Positions 17,375 through 25,960 are shown, counted from the stretch's first letter. The stretch is DNA of 64,000 bases from Halorussus halophilus (GCF_008831545.1 NZ_CP044523.1:62001-126000), one strand, 5' to 3'. A program made the numbers and translations. Notes: generated by a model not told the origin, from the letters alone.

Positions 17375-18418
17375 TCACACCTCACCGACGGTGAACAACT
17401 GCCGATACCCGATGCTCGCTAGCAGTGCGAGGAAGGGGAACGGGTAGAGCCAGTAGGCGCGATACGCACGGACGAACAGTGGGATGCTCATCGAGAGCGC
17501 GAGCAGTGCGGCCGTCACCAGTGGCGCGTTCGTCGAGCGAAGCAGTCGCTTCGGGGTGCGCTCGGTCAGCGCCAACTGGACGACGATAGCGGCGGGAACG
17601 ACGACGACGAGGTGGCGCACGCCCTCGCGGTAGAGCGCCATCGCCCACTGACTCGTGTCGCCGACGAGCGAGGGCACCTCCGGATTGGTCGTGTACTGCT
17701 TTGCAGCACCGAAGGTCCAGTAGAGCGCGCCGTGTAGCGACTCTGTGCCCCAGACCGCGTAGACGACGCCGAACGTGGCGGCGACCACGCCCAGTCCCGA
17801 GAGCGCGAAGACGCCGAGCCATCGAACGCTCTGAGTCCGTTCGAGGTCCCGAACTCTGTCGTAGGCCAGCACCGGGATTGCGAACACGGCGTGCTGAGAG
17901 AAGAGTCCCGCGACAGCAATCGCGGCACCGCGAGTGGTCGGCTTCGTCATCGACAGCGAGAGGAGGATGCCCGCGACTGCGAACGAGCGCACGTTGACGA
18001 CCAGTCCGCCAACCACGGGGACGCTGGCCAGAAACAGCCCACCGGCCACGAGTCCGACGCGGGAGGCGTCCCGCTGGTCACAGACGTGCCAGAGGAGGAT
18101 GGCAGTCGCGGCGTTGGCGAGACCGACCAACAGGAAGAACACGAGGAGATATCGCCCCGTGGCGGCGACGGCGACGTTCAGCAGTTCGAACAGCGGTGGC
18201 TTGTTATCGACCGCTGGTCGGACGTACAGCGGCGTCCCCGAGAGAACGGCTTCTGCGAGCGGTCGCCAACAACACCGCACGTCGATGTGCGATTGTTGGA
18301 CGCCCGCGCTGATTCGCAGGAAGCGATTCATCGTCTGGACGACCCCGACGAGGAGGAACGCCGGGACGACGAACGTGGTGGAGGTGAACGTCTCGTGTTC
18401 GAAAGAGAGTCCGGACAT
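17375..18418 (-). CDS. Multi-spanning membrane protein of the GT-C glycosyltransferase (ArnT/PMT-like) type
   Basis: 347 residues from the ATG at 18418, with about nine membrane helices. The first outer loop reads LSGTPLYVRPAVDNKPPLFELL, resembling the DNKPPL/WDHKPPL loop of GT39/ArnT-like sugar transferases that use lipid-linked donors. The usual acidic DD/DE pair of the family is not obvious in this protein, so activity is uncertain. A likely role is in surface glycan assembly. Confidence 0.65.
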   Translation of the reverse strand: MSGLSFEHETFTSTTFVVPAFLLVGVVQTMNRFLRISAGVQQSHIDVRCCWRPLAEAVLSGTPLYVRPAVDNKPPLFELLNVAVAATGRYLLVFFLLVGLANAATAILLWHVCDQRDASRVGLVAGGLFLASVPVVGGLVVNVRSFAVAGILLSLSMTKPTTRGAAIAVAGLFSQHAVFAIPVLAYDRVRDLERTQSVRWLGVFALSGLGVVAATFGVVYAVWGTESLHGALYWTFGAAKQYTTNPEVPSLVGDTSQWAMALYREGVRHLVVVVPAAIVVQLALTERTPKRLLRSTNAPLVTAALLALSMSIPLFVRAYRAYWLYPFPFLALLASIGYRQLFTVGEV

Positions 18419-18627
18419 ACTGGGGAGAACCGGGCGCGTCGAGCGACCGCCGAGAAATGGTGACTGCTCGACGTGTGTCGCCCGTTTGTCGATTTCGACC
18501 GACTCCGGAAGTAAGTATCTTTGTTTTCCACTCTGAATTGTATTAGCGTTCCACCTGCGTTCGGACTGGGACTGGGACTTCCGGCGATTAGCGCGACACG
18601 ACAACTCCACTCAACAGTTCCGCCTAC

Positions 18628-20562
18628 TCACTGCTCCCAACTCGCTCCGCCGGTGCCACGACTGCCACCCGAGTTCTGTAACTCCACGACGAACACTGCA
18701 CCTGACGGCTCGTTGTCCTCGACCCAGATGTCTCCACCGTATTCGGTGACCATCGTCTCGGCGAAGAACAGTCCGAAACCACTGCCGGAGTTGTCTGTCT
18801 CGCCAGTCTTCCCGCGGTGGAAGATTGCGTCTTTTAGCTCTTCGGGGACACCACTGCCTGTGTCCGCAATTCGAATCTGGACGACTCCGTCACTCACGTC
18901 GGCCGAGATATCGATACGCAGACCCTCTGTGTCGTTGTGGTTGACGGCGTTCGTGAGCAGGTTGCCGACGATTTCCGGGAGGAACTCGTCTGCTTGCACG
19001 TGGACACCGTCGGCGACGTTTAGGTCGATATCGACAGTGGAGTGGGTCTTGCGAAGCCGTCGAACTTCGTCTCGGAGAACCGGGGCGAGCGTCTTCGGTT
19101 CGACTTCCGGACTGGTTCGCCCGGTCAGCACGTCGAGCATCGTCCGCACTCGCTGGATGAGGTCAACGATGTCGTCGCTCCACGACTGTATCGTCTCGAC
19201 GTGCGACGCCGCTTGCTCGTCGTCTTCGACGTGGTCTTCGAGCAAGTCGGCGTAGCCAGCGATGATGTTCATGCCGTTCAGCACGTCGTGACGGAGGAGG
19301 CTGTTGAGGAATTCGAGGCGGTTCTTCTGCCGGGAGAGCTCTTGGACTTGCTCTGCGCGTTCGAGACCGACTTCGACGTTCGCGCCGAGCAAACACGCCA
19401 GCGAGTGGTCGGCCTCGGTGAACGCCTCTTCGACCTGTGCGCTGATGATGAGTAGGCCTCGTTCGCCGACTGGAATGAACATCTCGCTTCGGGCGCGCGT
19501 CTCGGGGTTGTAGACCGCATTGGCCGTCCGCACGTCGTCGTAGGCGACGAGTTCGTTTTGCTCGTATGCCTGCCACGCGACACTGTCGGCGGCCGCCGTC
19601 ACGGCAGGAATCTCGTCGAAGAACGCCTCGGCCTCGTCGGTCCACGCGAGCGGTTCTAATCGCTCGCCGCTCTCGTCGCTGACCCAGAGTCCACAGATCG
19701 GATAGTCGAGGATAGAGTGTGCAGTTCTGACGGCGATGTCGGCGATTTCCTGTGGGTCGTCTGCGCGAACCATCTCTCTGGTCGCGTCGTGGAGCGACTC
19801 GATGGCGCGTTCGCGCTCGACCCGTTCGGAGACGTCCTGTAGAATCCCGGTGAACAGTCGCTCGTCTTCGACTTCGAGTTCCCCGAAACTCACCTCCAAG
19901 ACGAGTTCGTGGCCGTCACGGTGTCTGCCAGGGAGTTCGAGTCCCTCCCAGTCTATGTGACGGGTGCCTTCTTCGAGATATCGTTCGATTCCGTCGGTGT
20001 GGTCGTCCCGGAGTCGTTCGGGGATGATACTCTCGATAGAGTCGCCTTCGAGTTCGTCGGGCCGATACCCGAACATGTCGGAGACGGCCTCGTTCGCGTA
20101 TCGAATCGTACTCGTGTCGTCGATAGTCACGACGGCGAACGACGCGTTTTCGGCGAGCGCACGGAATCGCTTCTCGGCCGTTTCGAGTCGTCGTTCGTAG
20201 GCTTTCTGCTCGGAGATGTCGCGGACGATCGCCAAGATGCGGTCCTCGCCTCGAATCGTCGCGTTGCGGAGGTTGATTTCGGCCCAGAATCGCTCGCCGT
20301 CGTTGGGGTCGAGTAGCCATTCGAATCGATGGTCACCCTCTTCTCGCGCGCGGTCGATGTGGGCGATAGCGTGCTCTTGGTCGAAGCCCTCGTCTGCCGC
20401 ACTGAAGTCTTCTACCTGGAGGTTCACCAACTCCGCTTCGGAGTAGCCGTATATTTCGGTCGCACGCTTATTGACGTCTAAAATCGCACCAGTGTCGGGG
20501 TCGTGAATGACGATTCCGTCGTTGACTTTGTCGTAAATTTCACGGTACATCGTCTCCGACAT
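18628..20562 (-). CDS. PAS-PAS-GAF sensor histidine kinase
   Basis: 644 residues from the ATG at 20562. Order: PAS 1 (5-120), PAS 2 (130-245), GAF (255-405), a HisKA-like helix pair with phospho-acceptor His425 in LLRHDVLNG, then an HATPase domain with N-box NLLTNAVNHND near 535, G1 DTGSGV near 567 and G2 SGSGFGLFF near 593. There is no membrane segment, so it senses a cytoplasmic signal such as redox state or a small ligand. No response regulator is adjacent, which is common for haloarchaeal orphan kinases. Confidence 0.92.
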   Translation of the reverse strand: MSETMYREIYDKVNDGIVIHDPDTGAILDVNKRATEIYGYSEAELVNLQVEDFSAADEGFDQEHAIAHIDRAREEGDHRFEWLLDPNDGERFWAEINLRNATIRGEDRILAIVRDISEQKAYERRLETAEKRFRALAENASFAVVTIDDTSTIRYANEAVSDMFGYRPDELEGDSIESIIPERLRDDHTDGIERYLEEGTRHIDWEGLELPGRHRDGHELVLEVSFGELEVEDERLFTGILQDVSERVERERAIESLHDATREMVRADDPQEIADIAVRTAHSILDYPICGLWVSDESGERLEPLAWTDEAEAFFDEIPAVTAAADSVAWQAYEQNELVAYDDVRTANAVYNPETRARSEMFIPVGERGLLIISAQVEEAFTEADHSLACLLGANVEVGLERAEQVQELSRQKNRLEFLNSLLRHDVLNGMNIIAGYADLLEDHVEDDEQAASHVETIQSWSDDIVDLIQRVRTMLDVLTGRTSPEVEPKTLAPVLRDEVRRLRKTHSTVDIDLNVADGVHVQADEFLPEIVGNLLTNAVNHNDTEGLRIDISADVSDGVVQIRIADTGSGVPEELKDAIFHRGKTGETDNSGSGFGLFFAETMVTEYGGDIWVEDNEPSGAVFVVELQNSGGSRGTGGASWEQ

Positions 20563-20838
20563 TGTAGCTGTCAAGGTACCGGGTGGCTGTCCATATATTC
20601 TCTTTGGTCGTCGTAGTTTCACGTCGGCTAAACGCCGACCGCACGCTCCGCAGTATGGTCAATTATATAGGGTGTTTCCAGTATGAATGTAAATAATCCT
20701 GTGGGAGCAATCTGTTTTCCCAAAATCGATTGCGGGGCGACACATTAATCCTGTCCGATTCCACCGCCAAACATATATCCCCCAAATAGCAACGATTAGT
20801 CCAATGCACTGGCACGCGAATTTCGAGTGGGTGAAACT

Positions 20839-21420
20839 GTGAATCAGCGCGCGTTGGCTGTCGGTGTCGCGCTACTGGCCGTCGCTGGGGTGACGGCGTT
20901 CTTCTTGGGTGGTTTCCCGTCCGGGTCGATAGCGGACCCCACGGGGACGAGTCCGACGACGGTACCCGCCGGCTCCGACTCCGGTAGCGGCAGTGAGTCG
21001 GGCGGCAGTAACTCGGGGTCCAGCGGCGGTAGCTCGGGGGGCAGTGGCGGCGACTCCGGCGGTTCCAGTAGTGGGAGCGATTCAACCGACACTGGCTACT
21101 TCCTCACCATCGACAACATCGAGAAGTGTGGCAGCACCTGCCGAGACGTGACGGCGACGCTGAAGAACACGGGCGACCAACGCCGTGAGAACGTCCACGT
21201 GACGACGAAGGTGTACGCTGACGACGACAAGATTTGGACCGGCGAGGAGTCGGTCGGCACCCTCGAAGCAGGTGGCACGCACACCTCCACGAAGCGGGTG
21301 AAAGTCGGCTACATCGGCGGCGCGAAAATCAAAAATAACGACGGCTACGTGACCATCGTCACCATCGTCGAGTCCGATAGCGGCACGACGAAGTTCTCCG
21401 AGCGACGCAAAGTCGCCTAA
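20839..21420 (+). CDS. Secreted or membrane-anchored protein with Ser/Gly linker and CARDB-like domain
   Basis: 193 residues from a GTG at 20839 with GGGTGA just upstream. It has an N-terminal hydrophobic helix (residues 4-25), then a low-complexity Ser/Gly/Asp linker (about 45-90), then a small beta domain YFLTIDNIEKCGSTCRDVTATLKNTG resembling CARDB-type adhesion repeats. Two Cys (CGSTC) could form a disulfide. It is expected to project outside the cell. The stop overlaps the stop of the convergent zinc-ribbon gene. Confidence 0.7.
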   Translation: MNQRALAVGVALLAVAGVTAFFLGGFPSGSIADPTGTSPTTVPAGSDSGSGSESGGSNSGSSGGSSGGSGGDSGGSSSGSDSTDTGYFLTIDNIEKCGSTCRDVTATLKNTGDQRRENVHVTTKVYADDDKIWTGEESVGTLEAGGTHTSTKRVKVGYIGGAKIKNNDGYVTIVTIVESDSGTTKFSERRKVA

Positions 21421-21518
21421 TCCAGTGTGGCCCCGCAGTGGGGGCACGTCTCCTCGATGATTGTTATTCGAGCGTCACACTCCGGACAGAATTTGAGGTA
21501 GCACGCTCTTTCACCCAT
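21417..21518 (-). CDS. 33-residue double-CxxC zinc ribbon
   Basis: The frame reads MGERACYLKFCPECDARITI then IEETCPHCGATLD and a stop. The two knuckles CPEC and CPHC are placed as in rubredoxin-like zinc ribbons. It is complete with an ATG start and overlaps the convergent secreted-protein gene by three bases at the stops. Haloarchaea are rich in such zinc-ribbon microproteins. The function is unknown. Confidence 0.65.
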   Translation of the reverse strand: MGERACYLKFCPECDARITIIEETCPHCGATLD

Positions 21519-21612
21519 ACCTTGGTAGTCGGTTTCAGGGAGCAAGTGTCTTGTCCACGCCGTCGCCGCCTTTCGAAACCCTTTTCTCTCTCATGCGCTT
21601 CGTTGCGAATGC

Positions 21613-21686
21613 GCCGCCTTAGCTCAGACTGGGAGAGCACTCGACTGAAGATCGAGCTGTCCCCGGTTCAAATCCGGGAGGCGGCA
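21613..21686 (+). tRNA. tRNA-Phe (GAA), integration target
   Basis: Acceptor GCCGCCT pairs with AGGCGGC with discriminator A. The anticodon loop CTGAAGA gives GAA. The T-arm GGTTCAAATCC is intact. Its last 23 bases plus one form the left attachment site of the element that follows. Confidence 0.95.
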
Positions 21687-21687
21687 T
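21664..21687 (+). repeat. attL, 3' end of tRNA-Phe
   Basis: CGGTTCAAATCCGGGAGGCG plus GCAT. It is part of the intact tRNA and identical to 31733-31756. Confidence 0.85.
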
Positions 21688-21768
21688 GGCCTTTCTACTC
21701 GGACAATATTCGACAGAGAGCATCGCTTTCCGGCGATTCTCCCGCGAATAGCCCGATTAGATTTGACC

Positions 21769-21936
21769 ATGATTTCACTCGCGCCCCGACGCCTTCAGGC
21801 ACTTCGCTCTCAATTGACTCGGGAGGCTCTTGTAATTACTCGTGACCAGTACACGGTACACTCAGGCCTTGATAGAGTGAAATTCTGGAGATTAGAGGAG
21901 GCCATGACCTCGCAATTGGCCTTGAATCGATTCTAA
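21769..21936 (+). CDS. Small hypothetical protein at the left end of the element
   Basis: 55 residues, starting MISLAPRRLQALRSQLTREA and ending LEEAMTSQLALNRF. It is mostly helical and basic. It is the first open frame inside the element. No family is recognised and no strong promoter is visible, so it may be a chance frame. Confidence 0.35.
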   Translation: MISLAPRRLQALRSQLTREALVITRDQYTVHSGLDRVKFWRLEEAMTSQLALNRF

Positions 21937-22061
21937 GGCGGCTGACTGCTCCATAAAGCAAGTTTTTGTGTAGAAGAAGGGGAAGACCCGGATTAATATT
22001 ATCGCTGCTCATACCACGGCTGAGGGCTGTCTATTTCCGGAAGGACATTGACCTATTTACT

Positions 22062-22427
22062 ATGCTCAGTCGCTGTAATGGGCACGTTGACGGTGGGGGT
22101 CCTCAGGAACGGAAAGGTGGGTACACTTACGTCGCTGCCGTCGAACCTATCGGATATCCCGATACGGCCGCGACCTGCGGACGACCCGGCTGCGAGAACC
22201 CGGGACTAATCTTCCTCGATGACCACCAGTATTGGCGATTCCAACACCAAGACGAGCGAGTGTTTGGAGTTCATAAACGCAATGACGCAGCTATCAAAGT
22301 CACTGATCGAGTTGTAAGAGAGCGGTCTGAGATAGTCCGTCCAGAGGAATACGGCCCGGACGAACACAACGACTGGCCTGACTATCCCGGACAAGAAAAC
22401 GCAACTGAAGTTGACTGGCCGGCGTAG
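22062..22427 (+). CDS. Conserved cargo protein with AVEPIGYPDTAATCGRPGC motif
   Basis: 121 residues from the ATG at 22062. The block YVAAVEPIGYPDTAATCGRP, then GCENPGLIFLDDHQYW and GERVFGVH-like RVFGVHKRN, matches a short protein type I recall as common cargo of mobile elements in bacteria and archaea. Two Cys (TCGRPGC) may bind metal. The C-terminal 25 residues are acidic and disordered. The function is unknown. The open frame upstream of this start is not protein-like. Confidence 0.6.
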   Translation: MLSRCNGHVDGGGPQERKGGYTYVAAVEPIGYPDTAATCGRPGCENPGLIFLDDHQYWRFQHQDERVFGVHKRNDAAIKVTDRVVRERSEIVRPEEYGPDEHNDWPDYPGQENATEVDWPA

Positions 22428-22693
22428 CTCGCATTTCGATAATGTCCCTTCCTTGATTTTCATTTCCAAACCATTCACGAGGGCGATACCAGCCTACGAG
22501 GATATTAGTGACGCAGTAGCATTCCCGATGTTGCAGTTCTTCCCGATACATTCGCTCCTCCAGGATGGGTAGGAACGTCGTGCAGACTACAGAGACTGTA
22601 TCAGGAGAATGTTACCGATTGAGATGACGGCCAAGAGGACTGCAATCTCAAAAACAGAGAATTAAAGTTCGATTGATGATAATAAAGAACTCA

Positions 22694-23254
22694 ATGACTC
22701 GTACATTCAGCGTTTTCGGTGGACAATCGATACTCCAGATCCAACGCAGTCGAGAAAGTGAGATTCACGATGAAATTCGGTATGCCGACTATGATGAAAT
22801 CCTCGAAAACGACAACGATGAGTATCTTGACGGGTTGATTGCCGAGTATTCTTTTGATCTGCCTGAACTTGACTTTGATAACCAGGATGGTGTCAAACGG
22901 ACAAAGCGTAATCGTGAGCTTCTGGTCGTACGCATACCCTTTGAGGGAGACGAGCAGCAACTTCGGTGGCAGCCGTCAAGCAGTCGCGTTTCCTATTATG
23001 ACTGCTACGTTGAGGATGGTTACCTTTGCTTCGATATCCCACGCGACACACCGAATCTCAGTGATGAGATCCAAGACCGTGTGGACGCGATTCAACAAAA
23101 CTTCCAAAGCTTGCAAAGTGACATGGAGCAGTTTAACGAACAGCTCCAGAATATGGACTCACTAGAGCGTGCCTATGATTCCCGAAGAGAAGAAGCCGAG
23201 GAACACCAAGAAGAACTTGACAATCTCGACTTCGAAATTCAAGACGATGAGTGA
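22694..23254 (+). CDS. Stand-alone homologue of the N-terminal half of a bacterial nuclease-linked family
   Basis: 186 residues from the ATG at 22694, about 30 bases after a TATA-like AATTAAAG (leaderless); an ATG at 22676 would add six residues. The start TRTFSVFGGQSILQIQRSRE, the segment LLVVRIPFEGDEQQLRWQPS and the later DMEQFNEQL line up with a bacterial family (from memory: FGxK..., IPFEGDPELFRYQPS..., DVEQFN..L) whose C-terminal half is a restriction-endonuclease-like domain. Here the protein ends after a coiled coil (about residues 130-180) and that domain is missing. It is lower in GC than the host genes. Confidence 0.6.
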   Translation: MTRTFSVFGGQSILQIQRSRESEIHDEIRYADYDEILENDNDEYLDGLIAEYSFDLPELDFDNQDGVKRTKRNRELLVVRIPFEGDEQQLRWQPSSSRVSYYDCYVEDGYLCFDIPRDTPNLSDEIQDRVDAIQQNFQSLQSDMEQFNEQLQNMDSLERAYDSRREEAEEHQEELDNLDFEIQDDE

Positions 23255-23597
23255 ATACCTCTGGAGTCCGGAACGTTATCGATAGGAAAACACGATATCA
23301 TCGACACCCGTTCTAGAGTGACCTGTGCGTTGGACACTATCGCGCCGTATTGGCGATTTTGGGCCTCACGTGTTTTCGGGAATCTGGTTCTAATGGCGCC
23401 CCCCGCCGAGGCACGAGAGGGACCGGGGGTCACGTCAATAGGACGTGAATGAGGTGGCTGAGGCGAATTTGCATTGGGGCTCTGATTCTCACTGCCCCAT
23501 ATCCGGCCATATTTGCCGCTTCTTGGAGTTCTCATCTCCAGCAGGGGAATAGCCCTGCCGAGGTATCATATCCGAGAGACTGGCTCTCAGCGGCTTC
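23255..23597. other. Convergent intergenic region without a supported gene
   Basis: About 340 bases between two convergent element genes. Frames on both strands are Pro/Arg/Ser-rich and unlike protein. CACGTC-AATAG-GACGTG at about 23432-23448 can form a small hairpin and may terminate one of the flanking transcripts. Confidence 0.4.
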
Positions 23598-24248
23598 TCA
23601 GGAATCCCGGCTATCCTCTATGAAACCTCGCCAAGTTTCGAGAGCGGTGACCTTCTGACTCTCCGGATCGTCGAGGACCCCGAGTTTCTGGAGATTCGTA
23701 AAAATCGAACTATCGTATCGACGTACCTCTTCGAGGAGAGGTGCCGCTTCTTTTCGGGTCGAACCCCGGGTCGCCACTTCCTGAACCAGTCCCGATTCCT
23801 TCTCTATGTATGCGGACGCCTTAGAGACGATGTGAAGTTTAATCGCTACTCGTCTGGACAAGACCTGGTCCATGTGGTCGACTGCTCCAGTGTTCTCTCG
23901 AACACGGTCCTCAATCGTCGATGCAATCTTCTCAATGAACTCCTGCTCCTCTGCGTCAAGGTTCTGATAGTAGTGATGAGGATCGGCGCTGAGACTATGT
24001 TTTGCGGCGTTTTGATTGCTCGCTGGCGCACCACCGCTCGGAACGCCGCCGTGTAACTTGCACCGACGGCCATCTTCGCCACCATCAATGACGCCCCATC
24101 CTGCCGGCAGAGAACAGTACCCGTCGAACAGTCGCTTACCATCTTCTGTGGTTTCGGCCTTCTTGCCGTTGCAAGCGGTATCGGGTTCGGCCTTCGGAAC
24201 GTCCTCGAATTCCATCCCGAGATACCGTTCCTCGTTCTTGACGGTCAT
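23598..24248 (-). CDS. HGG-motif protein, possible small terminase subunit
   Basis: 216 residues. The N-terminal 75 residues hold CN..., YCSLPAGWGVIDGG and CKLHGGVPSGG, a zinc-binding Cys/His pattern (C..C..C-x2-HGG) known from phage-type proteins, followed by ASNQNAAKHSLSADP. The remainder is helical, with RRVAIKLHIV and the end SSIFTNLQKLGVLDDPESQ, which recalls phage terminase small subunits. No large subunit gene is present. If correct it would recognise DNA for packaging by another virus. An HGG-type transcription factor is an alternative. Confidence 0.5.
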   Translation of the reverse strand: MTVKNEERYLGMEFEDVPKAEPDTACNGKKAETTEDGKRLFDGYCSLPAGWGVIDGGEDGRRCKLHGGVPSGGAPASNQNAAKHSLSADPHHYYQNLDAEEQEFIEKIASTIEDRVRENTGAVDHMDQVLSRRVAIKLHIVSKASAYIEKESGLVQEVATRGSTRKEAAPLLEEVRRYDSSIFTNLQKLGVLDDPESQKVTALETWRGFIEDSRDS

Positions 24249-24339
24249 GAGTGTTGATTTGTGAGATTAGGGTATGGTGGTCGAGGTAAGACGGAGGGGA
24301 GTCTAATCCTTGGAACTCTCATCCTCATCCTGTACCTCT

Positions 24340-24546
24340 CTACCACCAGACGTGGGTGTCGCCAATTGGCTTTCCCGAGGGTCGGGGGGCTTCTTCGAGT
24401 AACTCGAACGCCTCTTCCGTACTAATCCCGAGTTCTTCGGCGACCTCTTCTGTCGAGACTACTGGGTTGTAGACCTTGTTCCGCTCGGATTTCACTACCC
24501 AACCTGCATCTTTGGGCATCACGTCGGGGGAATCACTCTCGCTCAT
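24340..24546 (-). CDS. Small helix-turn-helix-like protein of the element
   Basis: 68 residues from the ATG at 24546, two bases after the stop of the upstream gene, so they are surely cotranscribed. VSTEEVAEELGISTEEAFELLEEA near the centre looks like an HTH of MarR/sigma-region-4 type, and the end GDTHVWW is conserved-looking. A DNA-binding role is likely. Confidence 0.55.
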   Translation of the reverse strand: MSESDSPDVMPKDAGWVVKSERNKVYNPVVSTEEVAEELGISTEEAFELLEEAPRPSGKPIGDTHVWW

Positions 24547-24548
24547 TG

Positions 24549-25172
24549 TTACTGATACCAAGGTAGTCCGGCTCTAGGAACATCCTCCGGGTCAGACTCT
24601 TCCTCGGAAGTAGACGTGTCATCTTCGTTCGTTCGAGGTTTCCCGAGAATCCTGTCGGGAAGCACTCCTTCTTTATACGCCCAAGATATTTCGGAGGCAT
24701 TCAGATCCGCGTTTAGACGTGGATCTGTGGGTGGCTCAACTCTTTCAATCTCCACCGTTTCGGGGTCCTCTCCACGTTCGAGAGGAATCTCCTCAGTGTA
24801 TGTTTCCGGTTCCAGCTTCGTATCCGAGGCGTCTTCGGTAGCAATATCCCGATTATCTCGACTGCTGACCGGAGTATCGGGAGTCTCTTCTTGGAACTCA
24901 GACCCGAGGACGGCTTCCATTACAGTGTCCCGAGCAATCTCGACAACATCGACCTCTTCCTGATGAATATCGATACCGCGCTCATTGAGTCCAATGAGTA
25001 CATCCTCTAAGAGGGTTGAAATCCTCGATGGGAGCTGTTCCTTCTTGTGTTCTCGAACAGCCTGCACAACCGCCTCTTTTTCCTTCTGTACGTGTTCCTG
25101 AACTTGCTCCCTTACGGCTGCCTTCTGTTCCTCGGTTAGTTCTTGTGCCATCAATTGAGGAATAGCTGACAT
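24549..25172 (-). CDS. Acidic protein with N-terminal coiled coil, unknown function
   Basis: 207 residues from the ATG at 25172; a TTG further upstream is less likely. Residues 10-55 form a charged helix (TEEQKAAVREQVQEHVQKEK). A second helical block follows to about 95, then a long acidic disordered tail ends VPRAGLPWYQ. It heads a three-gene minus-strand operon with the HTH protein and the HGG protein. I recognise no family; scaffold or adaptor roles are possible but speculative. Confidence 0.55.
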   Translation of the reverse strand: MSAIPQLMAQELTEEQKAAVREQVQEHVQKEKEAVVQAVREHKKEQLPSRISTLLEDVLIGLNERGIDIHQEEVDVVEIARDTVMEAVLGSEFQEETPDTPVSSRDNRDIATEDASDTKLEPETYTEEIPLERGEDPETVEIERVEPPTDPRLNADLNASEISWAYKEGVLPDRILGKPRTNEDDTSTSEEESDPEDVPRAGLPWYQ

Positions 25173-25480
25173 CTCCAATGAGGTTACCGGGCGAATCGGC
25201 CGTATTTCGTACAAACAGGCTATCTAAAAGGCGAATTGCGTCTTTTTGAGAGGAGGGTTCGTCTCACTTGCTCTTAGAATTCGCTCTCGCGCCACTCAGT
25301 CGATTTCTTGCCATCTCTGGGGGAATCGGGCCTGATTGGATATCAAATCCGAGAAGGAGCCGCTCACGGCAAATTAGAGCAATACGGGTTTAGCATTCTC
25401 TCATTAAGACCAGAATTTCACAGTGGGAACTAGCATTATTCTAGACACAACCTTATAGACTATAAGCCCCTTCATTCCAT
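25173..25480. promoter_or_regulatory. Divergent control region of the element
   Basis: About 310 bases between the minus-strand packaging-like operon and the plus-strand replication genes. It is AT-rich, with TTTAGATA near 25225 facing left and the palindromic TATA at 25452-25466 facing right. No gene is seen. It is the likely control point of the element. Confidence 0.55.
25452..25466 (+). promoter_or_regulatory. Palindromic TATA/operator before the replication genes
   Basis: CTTATAG-A-CTATAAG is a perfect 7-base inverted repeat around one base. It ends 14 bases before the ATG at 25481, so the left half is placed as a TATA box for a leaderless mRNA. A dimeric repressor bound here would block TBP. 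Confidence 0.55.
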
Positions 25481-25618
25481 ATGGCGCAAGAAGCAAAGCC
25501 ACGAATCCTCGCGACGAAGTCAACCCGCGATGAGGCCCGAGTGACCAAAGCAAAGCTCGGAATCACATGGGACGAGTTTGTACAGAGAGCCACTGTGGAA
25601 CTGGACCCGGACAAGTAG
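25481..25618 (+). CDS. 45-residue putative regulator
   Basis: It begins MAQEAKPRILATKSTRDEAR and ends LGITWDEFVQRATVELDPDK. The segment LGITWDEFVQRATVEL is like the C-terminal helix of ribbon-helix-helix and related haloarchaeal small regulators. It is the first gene after the palindromic promoter and may repress it. It is too short for confident family assignment. Confidence 0.55.
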   Translation: MAQEAKPRILATKSTRDEARVTKAKLGITWDEFVQRATVELDPDK

Positions 25619-25630
25619 AGGTAACGGATA

Positions 25631-25789
25631 ATGAGTGGACGAACGATTCACCGTGAAAAAGTACTGAACAGCGACACTATCCCTGCTGAAGCTGAAATCA
25701 TCAATACGCAGGCGGCTAGAACGACGAGCGGTCCCCTATTCGTCTGGTACGTGCTGCCGGAAGAATCGGAATCTCAGACTAACAACTAA
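25631..25789 (+). CDS. 52-residue hypothetical protein
   Basis: Twelve bases after the preceding gene, preceded by GAGGTAA. It reads MSGRTIHREKVLNSDTIPAE, then AEIINTQAARTTSGPLFVWYVLPEESE. It has the look of a small beta fold. The function is unknown. Confidence 0.5.
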   Translation: MSGRTIHREKVLNSDTIPAEAEIINTQAARTTSGPLFVWYVLPEESESQTNN

Positions 25790-25798
25790 CACGTACGT

Positions 25799-25960
25799 AT
25801 GAACATAACGAAGAACGGGGGCGAGCTGGGCACTCGGAACCCCCTACGACGAACTGTCGAAGAGTGTGGGCATTTGACGGTCTCAGACGGACTCCACTCC
25901 GGGCGAAGTCAGGCTGACGTGGTACAGCGGAACTCGGAGGTGACCAAGTTCCATGTCTAA
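25799..25960 (+). CDS. 53-residue hypothetical protein overlapping the primase gene
   Basis: It starts at the ATG at 25799, ten bases after the previous stop, and ends eight bases inside the primase gene. No fold is recognised; its last part overlaps the primase ribosome-binding site GGAGGTGA, so its translation could be coupled with primase synthesis. Confidence 0.4.
   Translation: MNITKNGGELGTRNPLRRTVEECGHLTVSDGLHSGRSQADVVQRNSEVTKFHV
25935..25942 (+). promoter_or_regulatory. Strong ribosome-binding site of the primase gene
   Basis: GGAGGTGA, a full anti-16S match, ten bases before the ATG at 25953. It decides the primase start and contrasts with the leaderless genes around it. Confidence 0.7.

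Noticed and set aside
23239-23535. Minus-strand open frame of 98 codons between two convergent element genes
   Set aside because: Pro/Arg/Ser-rich, overlaps the end of the neighbouring gene, and no promoter or ribosome-binding site is visible.
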